Of a stretch of DNA of 64,000 nt, positions 1 to 7,329 are shown one piece after another. The notes beneath the pieces were generated by a model. That model was not told where the DNA came from and did not search any database. It saw nothing but the letters and a program-made list of their open reading frames with translations. Positions within the stretch are counted from its first letter, which is position 1. Each line of letters opens with the position of its first letter. The DNA lies in assembly GCF_006346325.1 (NCBI RefSeq), contig NZ_VDYR01000001.1:1674001-1738000 (forward strand), in the 5' to 3' direction. The DNA is from Sphingomonas japonica. Its GTDB lineage: Bacteria > Pseudomonadota > Alphaproteobacteria > Sphingomonadales > Sphingomonadaceae. The translations under genes and the position numbers were made by a program.

Positions 1-140
1 TCGGCGAGCCCGAAGCGGTACTGAAAGCCCGAACAGCCACCTCCCTCGACCGAAAGTCGCAGGATCGCCGGCTTGGCCTGCCTGGCGGCGATCGCCGCGA
101 CGCGTGCCGCCGCCGAGGGCGTCAGGGTAATGTCGTTCAT
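1..140 (-). CDS. erpA: A-type iron-sulfur cluster carrier (ErpA/IscA/HesB family), 3' end cut by window
   Basis: Only the first 46 or so residues lie in the window; the gene runs off the left edge. The protein begins MNDITLTPSAAARVAAIAAR and contains LRLSVEGGGCSGFQYRFGLA. The GGGCSG(F)QY segment is the hallmark of A-type carriers and holds the first of the three cluster-binding cysteines. Family knowledge: these proteins carry [2Fe-2S] or [4Fe-4S] clusters to apo-enzymes in the cytoplasm. The two C-terminal cysteines (CGC motif) would lie outside the window, so ErpA cannot be told from IscA or SufA. The symbol is therefore a best guess. Confidence 0.8.
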   Translation of the reverse strand, partial: MNDITLTPSAAARVAAIAARQAKPAILRLSVEGGGCSGFQYRFGLA

Positions 141-213
141 GGGAACAGAGATAGGCGACGGGAGCGCAACCGGCAATGGATGGCCCTCCACCCCCCGGTC
201 GGGCCGCCCGGAC

Positions 214-1401
214 TCAGTTGGCGGCGAGCGGACCGCCGACCTGGCGTGCGCGGGTCGCGCGATCCTGGATCGCAAGCAGCGAGTCGGCCGTCTGCATGTA
301 TGGGATCGGATTGACGGCGCGGCCGTCGATACGAACCTCGTAGTGGAGATGGCTGCCGGTCGAACGACCGGTCGAGCCCATCAGGCCGATCAACTGGCCG
401 CGGCGAACGCGCTGGTTGGCCGGCACCAGGATCTTGGACATGTGGCCGTAGCGGGTCTGGATACCCTTGCCATGATTGATCTCGACAAGGTTGCCATAGC
501 CGCCGGCGCGACCCGAGCGTGCGACGATGCCGTCGGCGGTGGCGTAGATCGGGGTGCCGAGCGGCCCCGGAATATCGAGCCCGGCATGCATCGCGGCAGT
601 GCCGCGGAACGGATCGGAACGAACGCCGAAGCTGCTGGTCAGCGTCAGGTTCTCTACGGGCTGCAACGATGGGATCGCGATCACCGCCTGCTCCAGCGTG
701 TCGAGCTTCTTCCACGTCTGAAACAGCGAGCGGAACTGCGAATCGGCTTCCGATACGGTTTCGGTGGCGGATCCGGGAACGGCGCCCTCCACCGGCTCGA
801 ACGGACCGCCCATTGCGGTGGATGAGGTTTTGGCGATGCGGCTGGGGTTGATGCCGAGCTTGCGCACCTGCCGAACCATCGCGGCGTAGCGGGCGCGGGT
901 GGTCGCTTCGGCAGTCTCGGCCAGCGCGACCTGGCGCGCCTCGACGCGGTGCAGCGGTTGCAGGATGCTGGCGGTACGTGCGTCCTGCTCGGCCGCAGGT
1001 CTGATCAGGACGGCAAGCTGCTCCGGGTCGCCCTTGCCGCTCAGCACGGCTGCGATGAATGCCTGACGCTGCTCGACGCGCTTGGCCTGCTGCGTGGCGG
1101 CGACTTTGATCCGAGCGACATCGCCCTGCATCTTGGCAACCTTGGCGCGCATCGCGTCGACTTCGCTCGAGACGGCGACATCGGCCGCCATACCCGACGC
1201 GGCGACCATCGCCTGCCCGGCGCCATACGCCGAAAATCCGAGCGTTACCGCAGCGGCACCCGCCAGCAGAGCCTGAGTGCGACCTGCGATCGAAAAGCGG
1301 CGAAGCGCGCGCCCGTCGTGGAACAGGAAATCCCGGGTTCTGAAAAAAGTACGGAACTGATTGAAAATGGCGACGTTTGACGGATTGAAAGTGGTTTGCA
1401 T
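214..1401 (-). CDS. Membrane-anchored M23 (LytM-type) metallopeptidase
   Basis: This 395-residue protein has one N-terminal membrane segment at about residues 38-58. A periplasmic coiled-coil-like stretch follows, rich in Ala, Lys and Gln. The C-terminal LytM domain has all zinc and catalytic signatures: HAGLD (H-x3-D), YGHMS and HLHYEV. The family cleaves peptide cross-links in murein or, in divisome forms, activates amidases. Intact motifs suggest an active enzyme. The ATG at 1401 was chosen because GGGGA lies a few bases upstream; reading further upstream adds a segment with no family character. About 258 bp of sequence without a gene separates it from bcp. Confidence 0.88.
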   Translation of the reverse strand: MQTTFNPSNVAIFNQFRTFFRTRDFLFHDGRALRRFSIAGRTQALLAGAAAVTLGFSAYGAGQAMVAASGMAADVAVSSEVDAMRAKVAKMQGDVARIKVAATQQAKRVEQRQAFIAAVLSGKGDPEQLAVLIRPAAEQDARTASILQPLHRVEARQVALAETAEATTRARYAAMVRQVRKLGINPSRIAKTSSTAMGGPFEPVEGAVPGSATETVSEADSQFRSLFQTWKKLDTLEQAVIAIPSLQPVENLTLTSSFGVRSDPFRGTAAMHAGLDIPGPLGTPIYATADGIVARSGRAGGYGNLVEINHGKGIQTRYGHMSKILVPANQRVRRGQLIGLMGSTGRSTGSHLHYEVRIDGRAVNPIPYMQTADSLLAIQDRATRARQVGGPLAAN

Positions 1402-1659
1402 TTTTCCCCGGCGACCCAGATGCACGGACGTCGTTTTCGCTCGTCCGAGTATATGATGTCCCGACTGCAGCCCCTCCGCGCCGTGGACGTGCAGCTTTGT
1501 GTCCCGGCAATCGTTAACGGGCAAGCACGATCACGGCGATGCGGGGCAGACCGGCTGAGTCGTGCGCCGAGTCGTTGAACCTGCGGTGAATCTCGGCCGC
1601 AACCTCGCAATTTTGCGGATATCAGCGGCTTTCAGAAGCGCCGGAATTGTTCGCGCCTG

Positions 1660-2130
1660 TCAGCTGGCGGGTAGCGCACGCACCGCTTCGAGCACCGACT
1701 GCGCATGTCCCGGCACCTTTACCTTGCGCCAGATTTGCACCAGCGCCCCTCCCGCATCGAACAGAAACGTCGCGCGCTCGATGCCCATATAGCTGCGCCC
1801 GTACATCGATTTTTCGATCCAGACGCCGAACGCGTCGAGCACGGCACCGTCCTCATCGCTGGCCAGGGAAAGCTGGAGGTCATGCTTGGCGATAAACTTG
1901 CGATGCTTTGCGGGCGGGTCCTTCGATATTCCCAGGATCGCCGCCCCCGCCGCAGCGAAGTCGTCAGAGAGCGCGGAGAAATCCTGCGCTTCGCGAGTGC
2001 ATCCCGGCGTGTCGTCCTTCGGATAGAAGTACAGCACCAGCGGCCGACCGACGAACGACCGCAGCGCGATCGGGGCGCCGTCGGCGTCGGTCATGCCGAC
2101 ATCGGGGAGCATATCGCCCTGATCGATCAT
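1660..2130 (-). CDS. bcp: Thioredoxin-dependent peroxiredoxin, Bcp/PrxQ type
   Basis: This 156-residue cytoplasmic peroxidase reduces hydrogen peroxide and organic peroxides. The peroxidatic cysteine lies in YPKDDTPGCTREAQDFS, and downstream GVWIEKSMYG and RATFLFD match the Bcp fold. In E. coli Bcp a second (resolving) cysteine lies five residues after the first; here that position is Gln (C-T-R-E-A-Q), so this looks like a 1-Cys form. The start ATG overlaps the glnE stop as ATGA, which fixes the start and implies translational coupling. A longer reading frame upstream lies within glnE and was rejected. Confidence 0.92.
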   Translation of the reverse strand: MIDQGDMLPDVGMTDADGAPIALRSFVGRPLVLYFYPKDDTPGCTREAQDFSALSDDFAAAGAAILGISKDPPAKHRKFIAKHDLQLSLASDEDGAVLDAFGVWIEKSMYGRSYMGIERATFLFDAGGALVQIWRKVKVPGHAQSVLEAVRALPAS

Positions 2131-4814
2131 TGCGGCGCACCTTTCGAAATCTTCTGCCAAGTCGCCAGCACCTCTTGGCGGGTCGCGGCGAACGTCGCAA
2201 CCACGGCAGGCCAATCGGGCAAAGACAGCGCGCGCGCCACCAGCAGCCGCGTCGATTCGGGCGGTTCGCCGGCATCGGGCGCCACCAGCCGCAGCGTGAC
2301 CAGCAAGCGGGTGAGGAAATCATGCGCCGCGACGAACTCCTGGGGTAGCAGGCCATGCGCCGCCAGCGCCGCGATCGCGCGATCGAGGCGCGGGTTGAAG
2401 CCGGTGCGCGCGATCAGCTGGACGGTGTGAACCGCGAATTCGAGATCGACCAGCCCGCCGGGCGACAGCTTGGCGTCGAGCGGTCCGGTCGGCGGCTTGT
2501 GCGCCGCCATCTCGTCGCGCATCGCCGCCGCTTCCGACCGCACGTCGCGCTGCGGGCGATCTCCTTCCAGCACCGCCGCGATGATCGCGCCCGCCTGCGC
2601 CCGCGCCGACGGCGATCCGAACACCGGACGCGCGCGGGTCAGCGCCATATGCTCCCATGTCCACGCCTGCTCACGCTGATACTGCGCGAACCCGTCAAGC
2701 GATACGGCGAGCGGCCCCTGCGTCCCCGAAGGACGCAGGCGGGTATCGACGTCGTAGAGCGGTCCCGATGCCGTCGCTACCGACAGCGCCGCCGTCACCC
2801 GCTGTGCCAGCCGATTATAGTAATGCACTGCGCCGAGCGGCCTGGCGCCGTCCGATTCGGCCGCATAATCGCCGCTGAAGCAGTAGATCAGGTCGAGGTC
2901 GGACGCGTGGGTGAGCGCGCCTCCCCCGAGCCTGCCCAGCGCGAGGATGACGAGTTCCCCATCGGGCAATTTGCCGTGCGCGCGCGCGAATTCGGTGACG
3001 GTGGCGCGCGCGAGCACCTCGACCGCCGCCTCCGCGACGCGTGCATAGCCGCGCGCGACGTCGAGCGGATCGGCGGCGCCCGCGACAATCTGCGCTCCCA
3101 GCGCGAACCGCCGTTCGTTGACAACACGCCGGACGTGATCGAGCAGTGCCTGATAGTCGGCCCCCGCCTCGCCGCGCGCCATGTCTGCCGCCAATTGCTC
3201 GACCGTACCGACCGCATCGAACGCCGACGCGTCGATCAGCCCGTCGAGCAGGTCGGCGCGGCGGCCCAGTTGTTCGGCCAGTGTCGGCGCGTGGCTGAGG
3301 ATCGCGCTGAGCAGCCGGGCGAGCCCGGGCTCCGCCTCGATCAGGCGGAAGAAGTTGATCGCGCTGGGCAATCGCGCCAGCATGGCGTCGAGGCGGACGA
3401 TCGCGGCCGCGGGCTGCGGCGCCCCGCCCAGCGCCGCCATCAGCCCCGGCAGCACTGCTTCCAGCGCCGCCTGCGCCGCGGCACTGCGCAGTGCCGGATA
3501 GCGCGCCTGGCGCCACACGGCGATGCGCTGCGCGGCGGACTCCGGGTCATCGTCGAACCCGATCGCCTCGAGCCGGGCGAGCAGCGCGGCATCGTCGCCG
3601 GGCAGCCGATCGCTCGCCTCGGGCTCGATCGCGTCGTAGAGGCGGCCGACACAATCGACGTGCGGGCGCAGCCACGCCAGCAGCGCCGCGCCGTCGCCGA
3701 CCCCGTCGAGCGCCGCGACCCGGTCGAGCGCCGCCTGGTCCTCAGGCAGGCAGTGCGTCTGGCGGTCGTCGATCATCTGCACGCGATGCTCGGCGGTGCG
3801 CAGCGCGACATAGGCGTCGCCCAGCGCCCGGGCGGTTTCAGGCTCGACCCACCCCGCCTCGCTCAGCCGTTCGAGCGCGTCGAGCGTCGCGGGCGCGCGC
3901 AATTCCGGGTCGCGGCCGCCATGGATCAGTTGGTGGACCTGCGTGAAGAATTCGACCTCGCGAATGCCGCCGCGGCCGCGCTTGAGGTCATAGCCGGGGC
4001 CGAATGCCTGGCCTTGCGCATAATGGTCGCGAATGCGGCTGGTGATCTCCCGCAATTCGCCGATCGCGCCGAAATCGAGCGAGCGCCGCCAGATGAACGG
4101 CCGGATCGCGTCGAGGAACCGCTGCCCCAGGGCGATGTCGCCCGCCGCCGCACGCGCGCGAATATAGGCGGCGCGTTCCCATGGCAGGGCCTGCGATTCA
4201 TAATAGCCGATCGCGGCATCGACCGGCAGCGCGATCGGCGTGGCTTCCGGCGAAGGCCGCAGCCGCAGATCGACGCGCAGCACGTAGCCGTCGCCATCGC
4301 GCGTCTGCAACAGGTCGACGACGCGCTTGCCGATGCGCACCGCGGCCTCGTCGGCGGCCTCGCGCGGGCGGCACGGCAGCGTTTGCGGATCGAAGATCAG
4401 CACCGGATCGATGTCCGACGAATAGTTGAGTTCAAAACTTCCCTGCTTGCCGAGCGCGATCGCCGCGAACCCGCCGGGCTCGGCGTCGGGGGTACGCTCG
4501 AGCATCGCGGTGCGGATGGCGCGATCGAGCGCCATGTCTGCAAAACGCGTCAGGATGGCCGTCACCCGGCGAAAGTCATAGCTGCCCGACAGGTCGCCGA
4601 TCGCGACCAGCCATGCCAGTCTGCGCCGCGCGAGGCGCAGTGCCTTGCCTTCAGCGAAGTCCTGCGTGCCCGCGAACGCCGCGGCAATCGGATCTGCGAG
4701 CAGAGCAAGAGGATCGTCGAGCAGATCGGGAAACCGCCGAGCCGCCATGCCGAGAAAGTCGGAATGACGCTGCGCGCGCGCCATCGCATCAAATATTGCC
4801 GCCGTGGTCACCAT
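2127..4814 (-). CDS. glnE: Bifunctional glutamine synthetase adenylyltransferase/adenylyl-removing enzyme
   Basis: At 895 residues it is close to the usual GlnE length of about 940. It attaches AMP to, or removes AMP from, glutamine synthetase in response to the PII protein. Two nucleotidyltransferase domains are visible. The first has GKQGSFELNYSSDIDPV at about residues 122-138 (deadenylylase half). The second has LGRLGGGALTHASDLDLIYC at about 625-645 (adenylyltransferase half). Both keep the D-x-D metal pair. Linker and PII-responsive regions separate them. The gene is followed at once by bcp with a 4-base overlap. The bcp linkage is commonly seen in sphingomonads; I infer no functional tie. 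Confidence 0.95.
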   Translation of the reverse strand: MVTTAAIFDAMARAQRHSDFLGMAARRFPDLLDDPLALLADPIAAAFAGTQDFAEGKALRLARRRLAWLVAIGDLSGSYDFRRVTAILTRFADMALDRAIRTAMLERTPDAEPGGFAAIALGKQGSFELNYSSDIDPVLIFDPQTLPCRPREAADEAAVRIGKRVVDLLQTRDGDGYVLRVDLRLRPSPEATPIALPVDAAIGYYESQALPWERAAYIRARAAAGDIALGQRFLDAIRPFIWRRSLDFGAIGELREITSRIRDHYAQGQAFGPGYDLKRGRGGIREVEFFTQVHQLIHGGRDPELRAPATLDALERLSEAGWVEPETARALGDAYVALRTAEHRVQMIDDRQTHCLPEDQAALDRVAALDGVGDGAALLAWLRPHVDCVGRLYDAIEPEASDRLPGDDAALLARLEAIGFDDDPESAAQRIAVWRQARYPALRSAAAQAALEAVLPGLMAALGGAPQPAAAIVRLDAMLARLPSAINFFRLIEAEPGLARLLSAILSHAPTLAEQLGRRADLLDGLIDASAFDAVGTVEQLAADMARGEAGADYQALLDHVRRVVNERRFALGAQIVAGAADPLDVARGYARVAEAAVEVLARATVTEFARAHGKLPDGELVILALGRLGGGALTHASDLDLIYCFSGDYAAESDGARPLGAVHYYNRLAQRVTAALSVATASGPLYDVDTRLRPSGTQGPLAVSLDGFAQYQREQAWTWEHMALTRARPVFGSPSARAQAGAIIAAVLEGDRPQRDVRSEAAAMRDEMAAHKPPTGPLDAKLSPGGLVDLEFAVHTVQLIARTGFNPRLDRAIAALAAHGLLPQEFVAAHDFLTRLLVTLRLVAPDAGEPPESTRLLVARALSLPDWPAVVATFAATRQEVLATWQKISKGAPQ

Positions 4815-4851
4815 GTGAACACTGCGAGATCAAAAGTTTTCGCGCTGTCAA

Positions 4852-4876
4852 GCAACAATTCGCGGTCGTCGCCGTT
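4852..4876 (+). promoter_or_regulatory. EcfG-type promoter before the NepR paralogue
   Basis: The sequence is GCAAC, 16 bases, then CGTT. The consensus for alphaproteobacterial EcfG sigma factors is GGAAC-N16/17-CGTT, so there is one mismatch in the -35 element. Transcription would begin at about 4883, only a few bases before the ATG at 4886, implying a leaderless or near-leaderless message. The match was found by eye. Confidence 0.45.
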
Positions 4877-4885
4877 TATAAAGGC

Positions 4886-5062
4886 ATGAATGTCGATTTC
4901 GCCTCTTCCACCAAGCGCAATGCGCCGAACGCGGTAATCGTGCGGCGGCCGCGTAGTGGTGACGGCGTTGGGTCTGCATTGCGCGACGCGTTCGGACCGA
5001 AACCGGATGCCATGCCCGACGAATGGTCGCTGCTGATCAAGCGCATCGACCGCCGCCACTGA
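4886..5062 (+). CDS. Second NepR-like anti-sigma factor candidate
   Basis: This is a 58-residue protein with a basic N-terminus. Its C-terminal half, GVGSALRDAFGPKPDAMPDE followed by WSLLIKRID, aligns with the true NepR encoded 2.2 kb away, which has DVGDALRAVYREAIDETIPD followed by EMMTLLDKLG. NepR proteins use two short helices to bind EcfG and PhyR; the spacing of both helices is kept here with one residue deleted between them. It converges on ecfG and lies behind an EcfG-like promoter. An AAGG sits almost against the ATG, too close for a normal ribosome site, so the start is uncertain. I infer a paralogous anti-sigma factor; it could also be a decayed copy. Confidence 0.6.
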   Translation: MNVDFASSTKRNAPNAVIVRRPRSGDGVGSALRDAFGPKPDAMPDEWSLLIKRIDRRH

Positions 5063-5087
5063 GCGGCAGGTATTGCGCATCAGGCAG

Positions 5088-5729
5088 TCAGCGATCGCGG
5101 CTTAGCTGCTCGACATCGCCCATGATCGTATCGAGCGCACTCTTGCCATCCTCGAAACTGTGCTCGCGCCGCGACGGCAGCGACCCATCGCTGAGGATGG
5201 CCTCCAGCGCGACGCGTCCCCGCGCCACGCGGCTCTTGATTGTGCCGACCGCGACATGGCAGATTTCGGCCGCTTCCTCATAGGCAAAGCCTCCGGCTCC
5301 CACCAGAATAAGCGCCTCGCGCTGCGGTTGCGGCAGGTGCATCAGCGCGCGTTGCATGTCGGTCAGCTCGACATGACGATCCTGACTGGCAGGTGCGGCA
5401 AGCAGCCGATCGGCGACGAGATCGTCCCACTCGCCCTTGAACCGCGCCCTGCGCATCTGCGAGAGATAGAGATTGCGCAGGATGATGAAGGTCCAGGCAC
5501 GCATGTTGGTGCCCGCCTGAAACCGCTTGCGCGCAGCCCATGCCTTTAGCAGCGTTTCCTGCACGAGATCGTCGGCGAGGTCGCGGCTACCCGACAGCGA
5601 CCGCCCGAAGGCGCGCAGGTGCGGAATGACCAGCGCAAGCTGCTGCTTGAAGTCGCCGTCCGACAGCGACACGTGCTCGACCGGCTCGACGCGTTCTTCC
5701 TGCGCATTGGAATCGTCGCTGTCGCTCAT
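5088..5729 (-). CDS. ecfG: General stress response ECF sigma factor EcfG
   Basis: This 213-residue ECF sigma factor has region 2 (SRDLADDLVQETLLKAWAAR) and region 4 (HLPQPQREALILVGAGGFAY, then EEAAEICHVAVGTIKSRVAR) joined by an acidic linker. The phrase GAGGFAYEEAAEI is typical of EcfG (ECF15) sigma factors. Its role is to direct RNA polymerase to GGAAC-N16/17-CGTT promoters once NepR is removed by phosphorylated PhyR. It lies on the same strand as phyR, with a 45-residue membrane-protein gene between them. GGGG lies just upstream of the ATG. No convincing EcfG promoter is visible directly upstream, so it may be read from phyR or from a housekeeping promoter. Confidence 0.92.
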   Translation of the reverse strand: MSDSDDSNAQEERVEPVEHVSLSDGDFKQQLALVIPHLRAFGRSLSGSRDLADDLVQETLLKAWAARKRFQAGTNMRAWTFIILRNLYLSQMRRARFKGEWDDLVADRLLAAPASQDRHVELTDMQRALMHLPQPQREALILVGAGGFAYEEAAEICHVAVGTIKSRVARGRVALEAILSDGSLPSRREHSFEDGKSALDTIMGDVEQLSRDR

Positions 5730-5837
5730 GCCGCCCCGTGAAAAAAATGATGCATCCGCAATGCGTCCGCTACGCAGCAGATAAGGAGGTTCGTCCGATC
5801 GCGCCAGTACCGCGCGACCTGACTCAGCCCGATCGTA

Positions 5838-5975
5838 TCAGGCCAGCAGGAGGAAAGCGAAGATCGCCACTACCAGCACCAGTGAAATGCCGAGGATATA
5901 TCGCGTCATGTGCGGCGTCGCGCCAGCGCGTGCGCCGTCGGTCGAGACATGCGTTTCTTTGTTTGAATCGTCCAT
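5838..5975 (-). CDS. Small single-pass membrane protein in the stress locus
   Basis: The 45-residue product starts MDDSNKETHVSTDGARAGAT and ends in one hydrophobic helix, YILGISLVLVVAIFAFLLLA. The polar N-terminus would face the cytoplasm. It lies between phyR and ecfG on the same strand, so co-transcription is likely. It has no recognisable domain, and I assign no function. A GGGGG run 12-16 bases upstream may serve as the ribosome site. The clean start, stop and helix support a real gene, but it is short. Confidence 0.6.
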   Translation of the reverse strand: MDDSNKETHVSTDGARAGATPHMTRYILGISLVLVVAIFAFLLLA

Positions 5976-6017
5976 GAACGTTAGAACCCCCAACTTCCTG
6001 TTTGTGTCCAAGCCTTC

Positions 6018-6818
6018 TTACGCAACCGGAACGGTCGATTGGTCGAAGAACAGCGCCTGGCTGATCGCCGCCTTGACCGTCGAGCGCTGGAACGGCTTAG
6101 TGATGAGAAACGTCGGCTCGGGCCGCTCGCCGGTCAGCAGGCGCTCGGGGAAGGCGGTGATGAAGATCACTGGCACGTTGAACTTGGCCAGGATATCCTT
6201 GACCGCGTCGATCCCCGAGCTGTCGTCGGCGAGCTGGATGTCGGCCAGCACCAGCCCCGGGCGATCTTCCATCGCAAGCGCCACCGCCTCGTCGCGCGTG
6301 ACAGCGACTCCGGTCACGTCATGTCCGACATCGCGCACGATCGCTTCGAGATCCATGGCGATGATCGGCTCATCCTCGATGATCAGCACTCGTGCGCGCG
6401 TCTGCTGCTCGATCTCGGCCAACGCATCGCTGACCAGCCGATCGACCTCTTCGCTGTCGCGATCGATCAGATAGGCCGTGTCCTCGACGGTGAAACCCTC
6501 CATCGCGGTCAGCAACAGCGCCTGGCGCGATACCGGCGCAATCCGCGCCAGCCGGGCGCGCGCGATCGCCTCTGCATCATCGCCCCCGATTTCCTCGAGG
6601 TCGTCCCCGTCGGTATTGGTCGATCCCCAGATCGCCTGGAAGGTGCGGTACAGGCCCAGACGCGGATCGACGTCGCGCGGAAATTGATCCGGCGCCTCGA
6701 CAATCGCCTCCAGCGTCGCACGGACATAGCGATCGCCATGCGTCTGGCTGCCGGTGAGAGCGCGGCCGTAGCGGCGCAAAAAGGGGAGGTGCGGCGCAAG
6801 CTGCTGACCAAGCGACAT
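6018..6818 (-). CDS. phyR: PhyR, anti-anti-sigma response regulator
   Basis: The 266-residue protein has an N-terminal sigma-like domain (about 1-135) that mimics EcfG. It starts MSLGQQLAPHLPFLRRYGRA, and its region-4-like part is PVSRQALLLTAMEGFTVEDT. A C-terminal receiver domain follows from about residue 142 (RVLIIEDEPIIAMDLEAI). The phospho-acceptor is about Asp193 in LVLADIQLAD; the conserved Thr (FITAF) and Lys (LITKPF) are present. When phosphorylated, the sigma-like domain binds NepR and frees EcfG. The ATG at 6818 follows a GAAGGAGA site; a longer upstream reading has no family character. It is divergent from nepR, the usual arrangement. Confidence 0.96.
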   Translation of the reverse strand: MSLGQQLAPHLPFLRRYGRALTGSQTHGDRYVRATLEAIVEAPDQFPRDVDPRLGLYRTFQAIWGSTNTDGDDLEEIGGDDAEAIARARLARIAPVSRQALLLTAMEGFTVEDTAYLIDRDSEEVDRLVSDALAEIEQQTRARVLIIEDEPIIAMDLEAIVRDVGHDVTGVAVTRDEAVALAMEDRPGLVLADIQLADDSSGIDAVKDILAKFNVPVIFITAFPERLLTGERPEPTFLITKPFQRSTVKAAISQALFFDQSTVPVA

Positions 6819-6915
6819 AATCGTTACATTCTCCTTCGATGCTCGCGCGCCGTGGCGCACGCGCGAACACAATGCAATCCGCGGCGCGCCCGCGGCGACA
6901 AACATGCGGCATTTG

Positions 6916-6941
6916 AACGACGAAGAGCCCCTCCCCGTTTT
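6916..6941 (-). promoter_or_regulatory. Weak EcfG-like promoter upstream of phyR
   Basis: Read on the minus strand the elements are AAAAC, 17 bases, then CGTT. The -10 element is perfect, but the -35 has two mismatches to GGAAC. It would start transcription about 90 bases before phyR. PhyR autoregulation is known in the family, but this site alone is weak evidence. Confidence 0.3.
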
Positions 6942-6954
6942 TGCGCCAAGACAT

Positions 6955-6979
6955 GGAACCATCGACGCCGTTTTTGGTT
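6955..6979 (+). promoter_or_regulatory. EcfG-type promoter in the phyR-nepR divergent region
   Basis: The sequence is GGAAC, 16 bases, then GGTT. The -35 element is perfect and the -10 has one mismatch to CGTT. It points toward nepR-phyP and would give a leader of about 165 bases. NepR autoregulation by EcfG is common in the family, which makes the match plausible. Confidence 0.45.
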
Positions 6980-7149
6980 TCACGAAATAAGGCGCGATTG
7001 CACCTCAGAGCGGTCCGGTGTCGTAAGCCGGGACGTCCTGTGGCAATCGCCTTTGGGTATTGCGGCTTCGGGTTATGCGATTACGACGCGCCTCGCCGAC
7101 AATTGGTTTTCGCGCCAATGCGGCGATGGAGCGGTACGAGTGCTAAGGT

Positions 7150-7329
7150 ATGTTGGGGGACCAGGTGGAGCCGGCTAAAAACAAGGCGATCGAGCCGCGC
7201 AAGACTGCCAGTGCCAAGGTGCATCGCAAGGACAAGGATGTCGGCGACGCGCTGCGGGCGGTGTATCGCGAAGCAATCGACGAGACGATCCCCGACGAGA
7301 TGATGACCCTGCTCGACAAGCTCGGGTGA
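7150..7329 (+). CDS. nepR: NepR anti-sigma factor
   Basis: The 59-residue protein has a basic, disordered N-terminus and the classic two-helix NepR core: DVGDALRAVYREAIDETIPD, then EMMTLLDKLG. It holds EcfG inactive in unstressed cells and switches partner to phosphorylated PhyR. It is divergent from phyR, and its stop codon overlaps the GTG of the downstream sensor gene. The start is ambiguous: ATG at 7150 has TAAGG only one base away, whereas GTG at 7165 has a better spaced GGGGGA. The shorter form would be 54 residues. The conserved core is the same in either case. Confidence 0.9.
   Translation: MLGDQVEPAKNKAIEPRKTASAKVHRKDKDVGDALRAVYREAIDETIPDEMMTLLDKLG

Noticed and set aside
2355..4889. 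An 844-codon open frame on the plus strand across glnE
   Set aside because: It is the antisense shadow of glnE. High GC and codon bias remove stops from the opposite frame; the translation is Arg/Gln rich with no family motif.
5738..5977. A plus-strand frame opposite the small membrane-protein gene as an alternative NepR
   Set aside because: It lacks the NepR helices, and two better NepR-like genes are present.
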